64,000 bases of DNA from Anaerolineae bacterium (GTDB lineage: Bacteria > Chloroflexota > Anaerolineae > Promineifilales > Promineifilaceae), in NCBI GenBank assembly GCA_023954475.1, contig JAMLHW010000003.1, positions 186,001-250,000 on the forward strand, in the 5' to 3' direction. Below are positions 16,842 through 26,720 of the stretch, in pieces (position 1 is the first letter of the stretch; each line of letters starts with the position of its first letter). A program made the translations under genes and the position numbers. The notes under the pieces were generated by a model that saw only the letters and a program-made list of their open reading frames with translations, was not told the origin of the DNA and searched no databases.

Positions 16842-18230
16842 TTACGACTCTTCCTGAATTGCCATGGGCAGGTAGTTTGAGAAGATCTCTCTGACGACAA
16901 ATACTGAGAATTTTTGCGAATCGGTGTTGCCTTGCGGATCGGCTACTGTAATAGTGATCTCTGCTTGCAACGGGAAATCAGGGATTGGTTCGATGTCGAT
17001 GTAGCGATTGTTGCGTATGCTGACACCGGCCAACACATCTGTTGTCTGCATGCTGAAAGTGAGTTGATCATCGCCGGTGTCCGGATCGTCCACGTATTGC
17101 CAGAGATCGATAGCCGGTACAATGGAATCTCCAATCAGGAGCATGAATGACGGCAGCGGTTCCAGTTCAGGAGCAGATGAAACGTTCCAGCCGACATCGC
17201 GAAAGATGCCGATTGTGACTGCGCCGGGTGAATGCAGCACCTCACCATTGTTCAAATAAGGTGTCATCAGGGCATTGGCTGTACCTTGCGGAAAGGCGCT
17301 TTCGTCGAGATGCGCGTAGCTGGAGCCGTTGATCCACTGTGTCGGCGCAAAAAGGCGTGGGCGCGTGCCGCCGTTGGCTGCTTGTGCGTTTGCCCCCAAG
17401 AAATAAACGCTGTTGCTCTGCAACTGAGCCGCCAATGTGAATGACGGATTCTGAAATGTGATCAAATCCTGGCCCGATCCATTTTCGGTAAATGTGTCGT
17501 AGATGGCGGGAGAGCCGGTGGGTTGACCGTTGAAGTAGCCCCAACAGCCATAACCGGCTGTACCAAAGCATTCGGCCGAATTGGAGAAAATGCCGTCATC
17601 TATCTCCATCGTACCGGTGAAACCGAGGCCGTGACCAAGTTCGTGCAACACAACTGTAACAAAATCATACGTATTGCTGGGCGCATTGCCGTCTGTGCCA
17701 AAATACCAGCTACTGAAAGCGCTGTTAAACGTGGCCGCAATGTCGGGCAGGCTACTGTTCAAATCGTACCCGGCAAGGCTGTTGGCCAATGCTGCCGGAT
17801 ACCACGTGTTGGTCCGCGGTGCGCCACTGAAATTGCGGATATTGTAATATGGCCCCGCACCGCCGAGGATGCCGGGGGAAAGTGCTGCCCATTCGGCGTT
17901 AACGAGGATGGGGACATTCGATGTGATTTGTGTTTCCCAAATGCTGACAGCATAGTCGAACGCGTTACGTGCCTGGCTGTCCCAGGAACCGATGTAGTTG
18001 ACGAGAATAACGGCCGATTGTGGCGCTCGCCCAAAGTCCACTTGGGAACGTAGTGGAACCAGGTCTTCGTCCGTTTCTCCTGCCAGCAGGATGATCGGGT
18101 TGTCCTCAGTCATAAGTAGTTCGCCTGAGAACGGTTGTGGTGTCGGATCAGCTGAGACGGATGCAACAGAAAGTAGCACTAAAGATAGTGCGAAAGCGAA
18201 AAAAAGCGTGATGACGTTGCGTGATTTCAT
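16842..18230 (-). CDS. Secreted zinc metalloprotease-like protein
   Basis: The 462-residue product starts with a clear signal peptide at ATG 18230, cleaved near SVSA-DPT. The longer frame upstream lacks such a start. The catalytic region has VLHELGHGLGFTG, the extended zinc motif HExxHxxG of metzincins, near residue 190. The substrate-binding half is poorly conserved. Residues from about 350 resemble an incomplete cadherin/Ig-like domain (PSFMLLIGDSIVPAIDLWQY). The protein ends NYLPMAIQEES, a Tyr-Leu-Pro tail like that of the C25 protease. It probably acts outside the cell. No clear ribosome binding site was seen. Confidence 0.82.
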   Translation of the reverse strand: MKSRNVITLFFAFALSLVLLSVASVSADPTPQPFSGELLMTEDNPIILLAGETDEDLVPLRSQVDFGRAPQSAVILVNYIGSWDSQARNAFDYAVSIWETQITSNVPILVNAEWAALSPGILGGAGPYYNIRNFSGAPRTNTWYPAALANSLAGYDLNSSLPDIAATFNSAFSSWYFGTDGNAPSNTYDFVTVVLHELGHGLGFTGTMEIDDGIFSNSAECFGTAGYGCWGYFNGQPTGSPAIYDTFTENGSGQDLITFQNPSFTLAAQLQSNSVYFLGANAQAANGGTRPRLFAPTQWINGSSYAHLDESAFPQGTANALMTPYLNNGEVLHSPGAVTIGIFRDVGWNVSSAPELEPLPSFMLLIGDSIVPAIDLWQYVDDPDTGDDQLTFSMQTTDVLAGVSIRNNRYIDIEPIPDFPLQAEITITVADPQGNTDSQKFSVFVVREIFSNYLPMAIQEES

Positions 18231-18339
18231 AGTCGTTTTGCGTTGTAAAGTGACCGGTGACCTTAACCAGCTTGTATTTGGTTCAATGTTACAGTGTTGA
18301 ATCGTTCTGCCCAATTGTAGATACGAGTATGAGCGCGTC

Positions 18340-19101
18340 TTAAGCCGACTGATTTTCAAGCGCAAAGACATCGACGCTTACGCCTGGTGATACGAGAACG
18401 TGGTCAGGTGGGCGTGCGGGATCGTCAAAACCATTGAGGACGAGCAGATGGGCATCCCATGTCTGCAATTCGGCCGATTGCAGCGGGTAAGGTGTGTGAT
18501 AGACGCGTCCGTTGAACAAGGTGTTGGTTTCGGCCGAATAAGCAAACAACACATAGCGTTCCGCCAGAAAATACTCCAGAGAACCCGGTTTCGCCACCGC
18601 AATTGGGCCGATACCGCGATAGACAAACTGTGATGCGCTGGTGTCGTCTTTCCGCTGCGTCTGATAGGTGACGGTGACGTTTTTCGTGAGGCGATTTGCC
18701 GTCATTTTGGCATGGAAGTAGGGTAACTTGAAAAAACGACGCGCTATCTTGACGGCAAGCCATTGGTTGCAGTCGAGCGAATAAAACCAGACGCCGGGAA
18801 CGCCGTTTTGGTCGTAAACATACGTTCGTACGTTGGTCTCCAGGAACCACGACAAACCGGGCACAGGCGGCAAAAAACGGGGCCGAATGCGGCGCATGTA
18901 GAACGGAACGATGCCGATATAAGCGGTATCGTCAAACATATCGACATTCAATCCGGGCGGTAACGTGCGTTGTATGGCTGCAGCAGGTACGCGCCAATGC
19001 AGGAAGGCGAGATTGCGCCACGCTTGTTTCATCACTGCTGATCGGCCTCCTGGACGCCGCCGCACTGCTAATCTCTGCTCATCTGTCGGATTGATCATCA
19101 T
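18340..19101 (-). CDS. DUF2071 (YqjF-like) protein
   Basis: The 253-residue protein matches the YqjF/DUF2071 family. Its signature is WRNLAFLHWRVPAAAIQRTLPPGL near the N-terminus, then AYIGIVPFYMRRIRP, ETNVRTYVYD, GVWFYSLDCN and PYFHAKM. The fold is related to acetoacetate decarboxylase, but no biochemical role is established. Two Met codons begin the frame (19101 and 19098). Upstream, GAAGAGAAC may serve as a weak ribosome binding site with TATAGT further up. It shares a strand with the metalloprotease and is divergent from the FRG gene, 60 bases away. Confidence 0.85.
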   Translation of the reverse strand: MMINPTDEQRLAVRRRPGGRSAVMKQAWRNLAFLHWRVPAAAIQRTLPPGLNVDMFDDTAYIGIVPFYMRRIRPRFLPPVPGLSWFLETNVRTYVYDQNGVPGVWFYSLDCNQWLAVKIARRFFKLPYFHAKMTANRLTKNVTVTYQTQRKDDTSASQFVYRGIGPIAVAKPGSLEYFLAERYVLFAYSAETNTLFNGRVYHTPYPLQSAELQTWDAHLLVLNGFDDPARPPDHVLVSPGVSVDVFALENQSA

Positions 19102-19149
19102 GTGGTTCTCTTCGATTAGGTAGAACTATAGCGTGTCTTGTACTCATGT

Positions 19150-19155
19150 TACAAT
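19150..19155 (+). promoter_or_regulatory. -10 element directly before a start codon (leaderless FRG gene)
   Basis: TACAAT (19150-19155) is followed by AGGCGC and then ATG 19162, leaving no room for a ribosome binding site. The same spacing and a GCG-containing spacer occur before the genes at 14411 and 32525. Confidence 0.5.
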
Positions 19156-19161
19156 AGGCGC

Positions 19162-19947
19162 ATGAATGAGATTGTTGCTGATAGTTGGAATAGTTTGCAG
19201 GATCATTTGTTTGCCGATTCGTGGGATGCGGGCATCGGCCGATTTCGGTCACGGTTTGCGTTTCGCGGTCTGTCCGAAGCCAGCTATCCGTTGGCGACCA
19301 CACTGATTCGGCTAGGTGGACCGTATACTGAGTTGGAGAACCATCTCCTGCGCAATTTTCGCAAATATGCGCATCGCGAAGTGGTACAGGGCGATTCGAT
19401 CTGGCATTGGCTGGCCGTCGCCCAACATTACGGTTTGCCGACCCGGTTGATGGATTGGACCTATTCGCCGTTTGTCGCCATGCATTTTGCTACGGTCAAT
19501 ATCGAAAAATCAGATTGTGACGGCGTAATCTGGGCTGTCAATTACGAAAAAGCGCACCGTTTAGTACCGAGGGAATTGCAGAGAGAATTATCGGCCGAAG
19601 GGGCCAACGTCTTCACGGTTGAAATGTTGTCACGTGTTATACAATCGCTCAAAACATTTGACCAGTATGCCGACCAGGATTACGTGTTGTTCTTTGAGCC
19701 GCCCTCCATGGATGATCGCATCGTCAATCAATTCGCCTTTTTTTCGGTCATGCCGTCTGCTTGTGCCCGTCTTGATGATTGGCTCTATGAACATCCGGAC
19801 ATCTGGCGTAAAATAATCATTCCAGCGGCGCTCAAATGGGAAATCCGTGACAAGCTGGATCAAGCCAATATCACCGAAAGGGTGCTGATGCCCGGCATGG
19901 GCGGCTTGAGTCGATGGCTAAAGCGCCAATATAGTCCCAAAACATAA
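19162..19947 (+). CDS. FRG domain protein
   Basis: The 261-residue protein is a FRG domain protein, named for the conserved Phe-Arg-Gly seen here as RFAFRGLSEASYPL. Also present are TTLIRL, WHWLAVAQHYGLPTRLMDWTYSPFVAMHFA, which is the family core, and CDGVIWAVNY. FRG domains have an ADP-ribosyltransferase-like fold and turn up in toxins and phage-defence genes as well as in lone genes like this one. No partner antitoxin or nuclease is adjacent. The start is ATG 19162 because it follows TACAAT at leaderless spacing. Activity and target are unknown. Confidence 0.8.
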   Translation: MNEIVADSWNSLQDHLFADSWDAGIGRFRSRFAFRGLSEASYPLATTLIRLGGPYTELENHLLRNFRKYAHREVVQGDSIWHWLAVAQHYGLPTRLMDWTYSPFVAMHFATVNIEKSDCDGVIWAVNYEKAHRLVPRELQRELSAEGANVFTVEMLSRVIQSLKTFDQYADQDYVLFFEPPSMDDRIVNQFAFFSVMPSACARLDDWLYEHPDIWRKIIIPAALKWEIRDKLDQANITERVLMPGMGGLSRWLKRQYSPKT

Positions 19948-19951
19948 ACGG

Positions 19952-19972
19952 TTCGGCCGAATTCGGCCGAAT
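19952..19972. repeat. Tandem pair of the TCGGCCGA palindrome
   Basis: Two copies lie head to tail, sharing an AATT junction, in the gap between the FRG and ABC-F genes. Another close pair lies inside the synthetase gene near 42057-42077. Intergenic copies are rare in this window. Confidence 0.85.
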
Positions 19973-19988
19973 CACGACAGGAAAGGTC

Positions 19989-21623
19989 ATGATCACTGTT
20001 CAGGAATTGACGCTCACGTTTGGTGAGCGCACATTGTTCAAAGACGTCAATCTGCGTTTTTTGCCGGGTAACTGCTATGGTCTCATTGGCGCCAACGGAG
20101 CCGGCAAGTCGACCTTTCTCAAAATCATCGAAGGTGAAATTGAACCGACCAGTGGCCAGGTAATCATTCCCAACAACCAGCGCATCGCCGTTTTGCAGCA
20201 AGATCAGTTCACCTACGACGAGGTCAATGTGCTCGATACCGTTATCATGGGTCATGACCAACTCTTTGCCTTGATGCAGGAACGCAACGCCATTTACGCC
20301 AAGCCCGATTTTGACGAAGTAGACGGCCTGCGTGCGGCCGATTTAGAGGTCGAATTCGCCGAATTGGGCGGCTATGAAGCCGAAGCCGAAGCGGGTGCGT
20401 TGCTGGAAGGTGTCGGTATTCCCACCGATTTGCACGACCGGCGTATGGGCAGCCTCGAAGCGGCACAAAAAGTGCGTATCTTGCTCGCGCAAGCGTTGTT
20501 TGGCAACCCGGATATTCTGCTCCTCGATGAGCCGACCAACCAACTCGATTTGGAAACGATTACCTGGCTCGAAGATTTTTTGGCGCGTTTTGACAACACC
20601 GTTATCGTCGTTTCCCATGACCGCCATTTTTTGAACAACGTTTGTACGCATATCGCCGATATAGATTTTCGCCAGATCAAACTCTATGTGGGCAACTATG
20701 ATTTCTGGTACGAAGTCAGCCAATTGGTGGCCCTGCAAAACAAAAACCAGCGCAAGAAACGGGACGACAAAATCCAGGAATTGCAGGCATTTGTGCAACG
20801 CTTCAGTCGCAATCGGTCCAAGGCACGCCAGGCGACATCGCGCAAACGCTTGATCGAAAAACTCTCTATTAATGATCTGCCGCAGTCGTCTCGCAAATTT
20901 CCGTATGTGGAGTTCACACCGGAGCGCCCCTGTGGGCGCACAATTCTCGAGATACAGAGTTTGACACATACTGTTGATGGTGAACTGGTTTTGCGTGATT
21001 TTTCATTGGTGGTGAATCAAGGTGACAAAATTGCGTTTGTAGGCCCCAATGACCTGGCAAAGACGACGTTGTTTGAAATTCTGATGGATGAAATTGAACC
21101 TGACTACGGTGAGTTTCGCTGGGGAACGACGATAACGCCGGCTTATTTTCCCAAGGAGAACAGTGCGTTTTTCGAAGGTGACCTGAATTTGATTGAGTGG
21201 CTGGGACAATATTCGGCCGATACCAGTGAGACATTTCTGCGTGGCTTTCTCGGCCGAATGCTCTTTTCCGGCGACGAAGCATTGAAAAAAACGAACGTGC
21301 TTTCCGGCGGTGAGCGCGTGCGCTGCATGTTGTCGCGCATGATGCTCAGCGGGGCCAACGTCCTCGTCCTCGACGAACCCACCAATCATCTCGACCTTGA
21401 AGCAATTACAGCACTCAACGACGGCTTGATTCGCTTTCCGGAAGTTGTCTTGTTTGCATCACATGACTTCCAGTTCGTTGAAACCATCGCCAACCGCATT
21501 GTCGAAATTACGCCCAATGGTGTCATCGACAAAGTCGTGTCATTCGAAGAATACGTCAGCGATGACTCGGTGCAGCGCAGACGCGACGAACTATACGGCA
21601 CCCATGAAGGTATCCGAGTATAG
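19989..21623 (+). CDS. ABC-F ATPase, YbiT-like
   Basis: A 544-residue soluble protein with two ABC ATPase domains and no membrane segments, as in ribosome-associated ABC-F translation factors. The first domain has GANGAGKSTFL, a degenerate signature GSLEAAQKVRILLAQAL as in YbiT, and LLLDEPTNQLD. An inter-domain linker rich in Arg and Lys follows (FSRNRSKARQATSRKR). The second domain has an altered Walker A, GPNDLAKTTLF, where the glycine before the lysine is Ala. It also has an intact VLSGGERVRCML and LVLDEPTNHLD. ATG 19989 follows AGGAAAGG. It likely rescues or tunes stalled ribosomes. The altered second P-loop may lower its ATPase rate. Confidence 0.9.
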   Translation: MITVQELTLTFGERTLFKDVNLRFLPGNCYGLIGANGAGKSTFLKIIEGEIEPTSGQVIIPNNQRIAVLQQDQFTYDEVNVLDTVIMGHDQLFALMQERNAIYAKPDFDEVDGLRAADLEVEFAELGGYEAEAEAGALLEGVGIPTDLHDRRMGSLEAAQKVRILLAQALFGNPDILLLDEPTNQLDLETITWLEDFLARFDNTVIVVSHDRHFLNNVCTHIADIDFRQIKLYVGNYDFWYEVSQLVALQNKNQRKKRDDKIQELQAFVQRFSRNRSKARQATSRKRLIEKLSINDLPQSSRKFPYVEFTPERPCGRTILEIQSLTHTVDGELVLRDFSLVVNQGDKIAFVGPNDLAKTTLFEILMDEIEPDYGEFRWGTTITPAYFPKENSAFFEGDLNLIEWLGQYSADTSETFLRGFLGRMLFSGDEALKKTNVLSGGERVRCMLSRMMLSGANVLVLDEPTNHLDLEAITALNDGLIRFPEVVLFASHDFQFVETIANRIVEITPNGVIDKVVSFEEYVSDDSVQRRRDELYGTHEGIRV

Positions 21624-21673
21624 ATGGGCGGCATTTGGTCGTCAGCTACCCACCAACTGTTGAGAACCGCATC

Positions 21674-23026
21674 ATGAAACGCGATACAGCAACATTCGTC
21701 ATCGGCCACATCAATCCCGACACGGACGCCGTGGCATCGGCCATGGGCTATACCTGGCTGCTCAACAATACGCGCCAGGGTGAATTCGTCGCAGCACGTG
21801 CCGGTCACCTCAATCCGCAAACGCGCTGGGTGTTGAGCAAACTGGAACTGGAGCCGCCGTTGTATATGCGTGATGCGTCACCCAATTTCGATGTCATCAT
21901 GCACCGCGTCGATACAACGACGCCTGATCAACCCCTGCGCGAAGCGTGGCAAATCGCGGCGCGTACCGGCGGTGTTGCGCCCTTACTCAATGCAAACGGC
22001 ACGCCTTACGGTATGGTGACAGCCCAAAGTCTGACCGGATTTCTCATTGAGACGATTGGCACACATGCCCACCATGAAGAATTGCGCGTCCGTGAACTGC
22101 TGAACAGGTCGTGCCGCGACGTGTGCGATGTGAATGTACCCAAATTTCACATGGGCAGCCGTATTCGCGATTCGTTGCCGCGCATATTGCGGGAAGAGCG
22201 CGATGCGTTTTTTGTTGTCAATGAAGAAGGGGCGTATGTCGGTGTTTGTTGGCAGCGTGAAGCCCTCAACCCGCCGCGCATCAACTTGATTCTCGTTGAT
22301 CACAACGAGCCTGATCAGGCGTTGGCGGCGTTGGATGAGGCTGATCTGGAAGAAATACTGGATCATCACCGTTTGGGCAATGCATCGACGCGGATGCCGA
22401 TTCGCTTTACGGTTGATGTGGTTGGCAGCACGAGCACATTGGTGGCTGAACGAATTTATGCTGCCGGCTTGAGTGCGCCGCCGGTGCTGGCGGGTCTGTT
22501 GCTGGCGGGCTTGATTTCGGATACGTTGTTGCTTAGTTCGCCAACGACGACGGAACGCGACCACGCCATGGCACGACGGTTGAGCCGCTGGGCATTGGTG
22601 CCTGGTTCGCCGTTGGCAGATGAGACGCTGGAGAGTTTTGCCGATGGATTGTTACGGGCTGGAGCAGGACTGGGAACGCGTGAACCGGCTGATGTGGTTT
22701 CGGCCGATTTCAAGCGTTACGAATCATCAGGTGTCAAATTTGGCGTGGCGCAGGTGGAAGTAACCAATCTCGTCGAACTGGTCGATCATCTCGAACCGTT
22801 GCGTGATGCTTTGGATGCTGAGCGGGAGCGGTTCGGACTCGGTTTCGTCATGCTGATGGTCACAGACATAGTGTTGGGGTCGAGCCGGCTTGTGTTGTCC
22901 GGACGTGTGCCGGGTCTGGATGAACTGCCATATCCCCATTTGCCGGACGGTACACTGGATGCGCCGGATGTCGTTTCGCGCAAGAAACAGTTGTTGCCGA
23001 CGATTCTCAGCGCCCTGTCAAGCTGA
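21674..23026 (+). CDS. ppaC: Manganese-dependent inorganic pyrophosphatase with CBS domains (family II)
   Basis: The 450-residue enzyme hydrolyses pyrophosphate in the cytoplasm. The DHH-type core shows VIGHINPDTDAVASA (metal ligands), LILVDHNEP and ILDHHRLGN. Two CBS half-repeats are inserted between the first and second core motifs (around PLREAWQIAARTGGV and LREERDAFFVVNEEG). That identifies the nucleotide-regulated CBS-pyrophosphatase subfamily. The C-terminal DHHA2 domain is present up to RKKQLLPTIL. ATG 21674 is chosen because homology begins there; a distant GTG-type start upstream is less likely. It follows the ABC-F gene by 50 bases. Confidence 0.92.
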   Translation: MKRDTATFVIGHINPDTDAVASAMGYTWLLNNTRQGEFVAARAGHLNPQTRWVLSKLELEPPLYMRDASPNFDVIMHRVDTTTPDQPLREAWQIAARTGGVAPLLNANGTPYGMVTAQSLTGFLIETIGTHAHHEELRVRELLNRSCRDVCDVNVPKFHMGSRIRDSLPRILREERDAFFVVNEEGAYVGVCWQREALNPPRINLILVDHNEPDQALAALDEADLEEILDHHRLGNASTRMPIRFTVDVVGSTSTLVAERIYAAGLSAPPVLAGLLLAGLISDTLLLSSPTTTERDHAMARRLSRWALVPGSPLADETLESFADGLLRAGAGLGTREPADVVSADFKRYESSGVKFGVAQVEVTNLVELVDHLEPLRDALDAERERFGLGFVMLMVTDIVLGSSRLVLSGRVPGLDELPYPHLPDGTLDAPDVVSRKKQLLPTILSALSS

Positions 23027-23046
23027 TGAACGAGTGCATGATGTTG

Positions 23047-23796
23047 TCATGACATCTGCAGTGCATACACATCGCCGGAGCCGGCACCCGGTTGCAACAT
23101 TTCAATTCGGCCGATTATCTCTTGTGCAGTGAGCCATTCGGCCGATTCCCAGCAATGTGATTCCCCACGCGACCAATTAAATCGGTAAACGCCCAGTTCC
23201 AACAACCGTTCAACACAGGCCACGGCGAGTGACTCATTCGCTGCCAGATATTCAAACGACAGTGCGGGAAGTGGTTGCGACAAGCCGCGCAATACTTCCA
23301 GTTCATACCCTTCCACGTCGATTTTGCAGAAGTCGGGAACGCCGAACCGGGCAATTAGAGTGTCGAGTGTGGTGACGGTGACGGTTTCGGCCGAATCCCA
23401 TTCCACAGATGCAAACGCGGTATCTTCACTAACTGTGGCGATCCATTCGGCCGATAGCGTCGTTACGGTTGGTGTTCGCGAACTGATGTGCAGGGGCAAG
23501 GTTCCTGCTTGCGCACCGACGGCCTTGTCGACGAGGGTTACGTTCGGCCGATTGCCGTAGAAGCGTTGCAGCACGGCCATACACGCGGGTTGCGGTTCCA
23601 GCGCGACCACGCGTGCGCCCATCCCTGCCCATAGCCAGACACGATTGCCAACATGAGCGCCAATGTCAAAACAGAGGCTCCCGCGACCAATGAATTGCCC
23701 GTAGAAACGGCGCAATCGCCGCTGCCGCACCGGAAGCGGTCCGTAATACATCGCCAGCGAACGCGTCAAGCCGAGCGTGGTTTGCCAATGCTTCAT
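23047..23796 (-). CDS. FkbM family methyltransferase
   Basis: This 249-residue SAM-dependent methyltransferase has the FkbM hallmarks: LCFDIGAHVGNRVWLW (motif I), VVALEPQPACMAVL, TVTTLDTLI, and DFCKIDVEGYELEVLRG, the KIDVEG signature. FkbM proteins O-methylate sugars, polyketides and other small molecules. The acceptor here is unknown. It overlaps the upstream flavoprotein gene by ATGA (23793-23796), so translation is coupled. Five TCGGCCGA copies fall inside this short gene. Confidence 0.88.
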   Translation of the reverse strand: MKHWQTTLGLTRSLAMYYGPLPVRQRRLRRFYGQFIGRGSLCFDIGAHVGNRVWLWAGMGARVVALEPQPACMAVLQRFYGNRPNVTLVDKAVGAQAGTLPLHISSRTPTVTTLSAEWIATVSEDTAFASVEWDSAETVTVTTLDTLIARFGVPDFCKIDVEGYELEVLRGLSQPLPALSFEYLAANESLAVACVERLLELGVYRFNWSRGESHCWESAEWLTAQEIIGRIEMLQPGAGSGDVYALQMS

Positions 23797-25049
23797 GCGA
23801 CAGTCGCCACCGCTATACCGGCCACATAGCCGCTTGCCCACGCCCATTGAAAATTAAAGCCCCCGATGCGTCCATCCACATCGAGCAGTTCACCGCAGAG
23901 ATAAAGGCCGGAACAGGGGCGCGACGCCATCGTTTTGAGTACGATTTCGTCGAGTGGCACGCCGCCGGCAGTTACCTCGGCGTAGTTGAAGCCCCGATTG
24001 CCGCTGATAGGCAACTTGTGTTGCGTGCAGGCAGTTACCAATGCTTTGCGCTGCACGCGTGTCAGTTGATCACCGGGTGTCTGGGGATCAACGCCACACT
24101 TTTCGCATAGCAAACAAGCAAGGCGATCCGGCAGTAAGTCGCGCAACGTCGTGTAGATGGTTTTTCGGCCGATGCCCTGCAAGAGGTCGTCCAGCATATG
24201 TGACTGCATCTCAGGCAGCCAATTGATCGCCAACGCGACGTCCGCATCTTCTGCCAACGCGCTCAGATAGTGACGACTGACATTGAGCACAGCCGGCCCG
24301 GACAGACCAAAATGGGTACACAACGTCGAACCGGTGTCACTGTGCAACCGTTTGCCACTGCTACTGAGCACGGTCAGCGTTGTGGGCAGGGTGACGCCGC
24401 TCAACTCGTGGACAAAATGACCCTCAGGCAGCAAGAGCGGCACGAGCGCAGGCAAGAGGCGTGGCGTCACCGAATGACCGAGTCGCTGCGCCAAGGTGTA
24501 ACCATGGCCGTCGGAACCGGTTTTGGGTATGCTTTTGCCGCCGGTCGCTAGCACGACGCGTTTGGCTGACATATGACCCCACGGCCCGCACAGCGCGAAA
24601 TCGTCTGCCTGTTTGTCTATGGTTTCAATGCGATGTGCGGGATAGATGGTGACGCCGGCTGCGGCACAGGCGTCGAGCAATGCATCGAGGATGGTACGTG
24701 CCTTGTCCGTCGTCGGAAACAGCTTGCCGGTCTCTTCGCGCTTCAGTGTGACGCCCAGTTCGGCAAAAAATTGCACCGTTTCCGGCACATCAAAACGGCG
24801 CAACACGTTTTTGATGGCGTTGCGGGAACCGCCGGCAAAATCGTCAGGTCTGACGTGCTCGTGCGTGACGTTACACCGTCCACCTCCGGCGATGAGGATT
24901 TTCGCACCTAACTTGTGAGCGCCATCCAGCACGACGATGCGTTGTTGCGGTGCCGTTCGCCCGGCCCAGATGGCGGCCATCAAACCGGCAGCACCGCCGC
25001 CGATAATGGCGATGTCGACGGCGGACGGCGTTTCGCTCCTGGTGTGCAT
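23793..25049 (-). CDS. HI0933/YhiN-type flavoprotein (NAD(P)/FAD-dependent oxidoreductase)
   Basis: The 418-residue protein begins with the FAD-binding IIGGGAAGLMAAIWAG and continues with KLGAKILIAGGGRCNVTH, the defining signature of the HI0933/BaiN family. VLATGGKSIPKTGSDGHGY is a second FAD contact, and the C-terminus reads GGFNFQWAWASGYVAG. Members reduce double bonds in steroids and related compounds in some gut bacteria, but most are uncharacterised. It follows the phosphoglucomutase gene by 18 bases on the same strand and is coupled by ATGA overlap to the FkbM gene. Confidence 0.9.
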   Translation of the reverse strand: MHTRSETPSAVDIAIIGGGAAGLMAAIWAGRTAPQQRIVVLDGAHKLGAKILIAGGGRCNVTHEHVRPDDFAGGSRNAIKNVLRRFDVPETVQFFAELGVTLKREETGKLFPTTDKARTILDALLDACAAAGVTIYPAHRIETIDKQADDFALCGPWGHMSAKRVVLATGGKSIPKTGSDGHGYTLAQRLGHSVTPRLLPALVPLLLPEGHFVHELSGVTLPTTLTVLSSSGKRLHSDTGSTLCTHFGLSGPAVLNVSRHYLSALAEDADVALAINWLPEMQSHMLDDLLQGIGRKTIYTTLRDLLPDRLACLLCEKCGVDPQTPGDQLTRVQRKALVTACTQHKLPISGNRGFNYAEVTAGGVPLDEIVLKTMASRPCSGLYLCGELLDVDGRIGGFNFQWAWASGYVAGIAVATVA

Positions 25050-25067
25050 ATGCAGGCTTATGGCTGC

Positions 25068-26720
25068 CTACATGCCCGCATCGGCAAAAGACGCGCTGAC
25101 TATTTGCTGTGCTTCTCTCTGAATTGCAGCCAGATGGTCTTCGCCTTTGAAACTTTCGGCGTAAATTTTGTAGATGTCTTCCGTGCCAGACGGACGTGCA
25201 GCAAACCAGCCGTTTTCGGTGACGACTTTCAGCCCGCCGATGGCTGCACCGTTGGCGGGAGCGTGGGTCAGTTTGGCGACAATCGGTTCTCCGGCAAGCG
25301 TGGATGCGGTTACTTGTTCGGCCGATAGAGCTGACAACACCGCTTTTTGCTTCCGGTTGGCAGGTGCGTCGCTGCGTTTGTAGACGGGGCTGCCGAATCG
25401 GGCTTCGAGGTCGCGGTAATGCTCGCCCGGGTCTTTGCCGGTCACGGCGGTAATTTCGGCTGCCAGCAAATCCATGATGATGCCGTCTTTGTCGGTTGTC
25501 CACACGGTGCCGTCGAAGCGCAGGAAGGATGCGCCGGCGCTTTCTTCGCCGCCGAAGCCATAGGAACCGTCGACCAGGCCATCGACAAACCATTTGAAGC
25601 CGACGGGGACTTCGGCCAGTTTTCGGCCGATTGCCCCGGCCACACGGTCGATCATGGAACTGGAGACGAGTGTCTTGCCGATTGCAGCGACAGGAGACCA
25701 ATTCGGCCGATGCTGGAACAAATAGCTGATCGCCACGGCCAGATAGTGATTCGGATTGAGCAGGCCGCTACTGCGCGTCACGATGCCGTGCCGGTCGTAA
25801 TCCGGATCATTGCCAAAAGCGATGTCGAACCGATCTTTCAGGCCGATCAAGCTCGCCATCGCATACGGTGACGAACAATCCATGCGGATTTTGCCGTCCT
25901 TGTCCACAGTCATGAAGCTGAACGTCGGATCGACGGCACGGTTAACGACTTCCATGTCGAGGCCATAACGCTCTGCGATGGGATCCCAGTAAGCGATGCC
26001 GGCACCGCCAAGAGGATCGACGCCGATTCTGAGACCGGCGTCAGCGATTGCAGCCATGTTGACGACGTTTTCCAAATCGGCAACATAGGGGGTAACATAG
26101 TCGTATTCGTGGGTCGTTGTCAGTTGCATGGCACGTGCCAGCGGCATGCGTTTGACTGCTTTCAAACCGTCAGCAATGATGGCGTTGGCGCGATTTTGCA
26201 CGACAGACGTGATCTCCGCGCCTGCCGGGCCACCGCTGGGGGGGTTGTATTTGAAGCCGCCGTCGTCAGGCGGATTGTGCGATGGCGTGATCACAACGCC
26301 GTCTGCCAGACTTGTTTTGCGACCACGATTGTGCTGGAGAATGGCGTGTGAAATGACCGGCGTGGGTGTGTAGCCGCGCCCGGCCTGAATAAATAACTCA
26401 ACGCCGTAAGCCGCCATCACTTCGATGGCCGTTGACAGCGCGGGTTCGGAAAGGGCGTGGGTATCCATGCCCAGATAGAGCGGGCCGGTGTAGCCTTGTG
26501 CTTGCCGATATTCGCAAATCGCCTGGCTGATGGCGAGGATATGGTTTTCGTTAAAGCTGTTTTCCAGCGAGGTGCCGCGATGGCCTGATGTGCCGAACGC
26601 GACCTGTTGCGTAATGTCGTTTGGGTCGGGTGTGTTGCTGTAATACGCAGAAACGAGTCGTGGAATGTTGGTGAGAAGTTCACGAGGGGCGGGTTTTCCC
26701 GCCAGAGGATGTAAGGCCAT
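25068..26720 (-). CDS. pgm: Phosphoglucomutase (alpha-D-glucose phosphate specific)
   Basis: This 550-residue enzyme interconverts glucose-1-phosphate and glucose-6-phosphate. The phosphoserine loop is [20 protein letters not shown]. The metal-binding loop lies in [11 protein letters not shown], sugar specificity in [12 protein letters not shown], and the phosphate-binding loop in [15 protein letters not shown]. Length fits the family. ATG 26720 has GGAG upstream and begins the conserved HPLAGKPAP segment; the longer upstream frame is unlikely to be coding. It is first in a run of three minus-strand genes ending at 23047. Confidence 0.95.
   Translation of the reverse strand: MALHPLAGKPAPRELLTNIPRLVSAYYSNTPDPNDITQQVAFGTSGHRGTSLENSFNENHILAISQAICEYRQAQGYTGPLYLGMDTHALSEPALSTAIEVMAAYGVELFIQAGRGYTPTPVISHAILQHNRGRKTSLADGVVITPSHNPPDDGGFKYNPPSGGPAGAEITSVVQNRANAIIADGLKAVKRMPLARAMQLTTTHEYDYVTPYVADLENVVNMAAIADAGLRIGVDPLGGAGIAYWDPIAERYGLDMEVVNRAVDPTFSFMTVDKDGKIRMDCSSPYAMASLIGLKDRFDIAFGNDPDYDRHGIVTRSSGLLNPNHYLAVAISYLFQHRPNWSPVAAIGKTLVSSSMIDRVAGAIGRKLAEVPVGFKWFVDGLVDGSYGFGGEESAGASFLRFDGTVWTTDKDGIIMDLLAAEITAVTGKDPGEHYRDLEARFGSPVYKRSDAPANRKQKAVLSALSAEQVTASTLAGEPIVAKLTHAPANGAAIGGLKVVTENGWFAARPSGTEDIYKIYAESFKGEDHLAAIQREAQQIVSASFADAGM

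Noticed and set aside
19162-19947. FRG gene as part of a phage-defence island
   Set aside because: Neighbours are housekeeping genes; no nuclease, ATPase or antitoxin partner of a known defence system is nearby.
24871-25701. Minus-strand frame of 276 codons overlapping phosphoglucomutase and the flavoprotein
   Set aside because: It is Arg-rich in a shifted phase of two clearly coding genes and has no recognisable domain.
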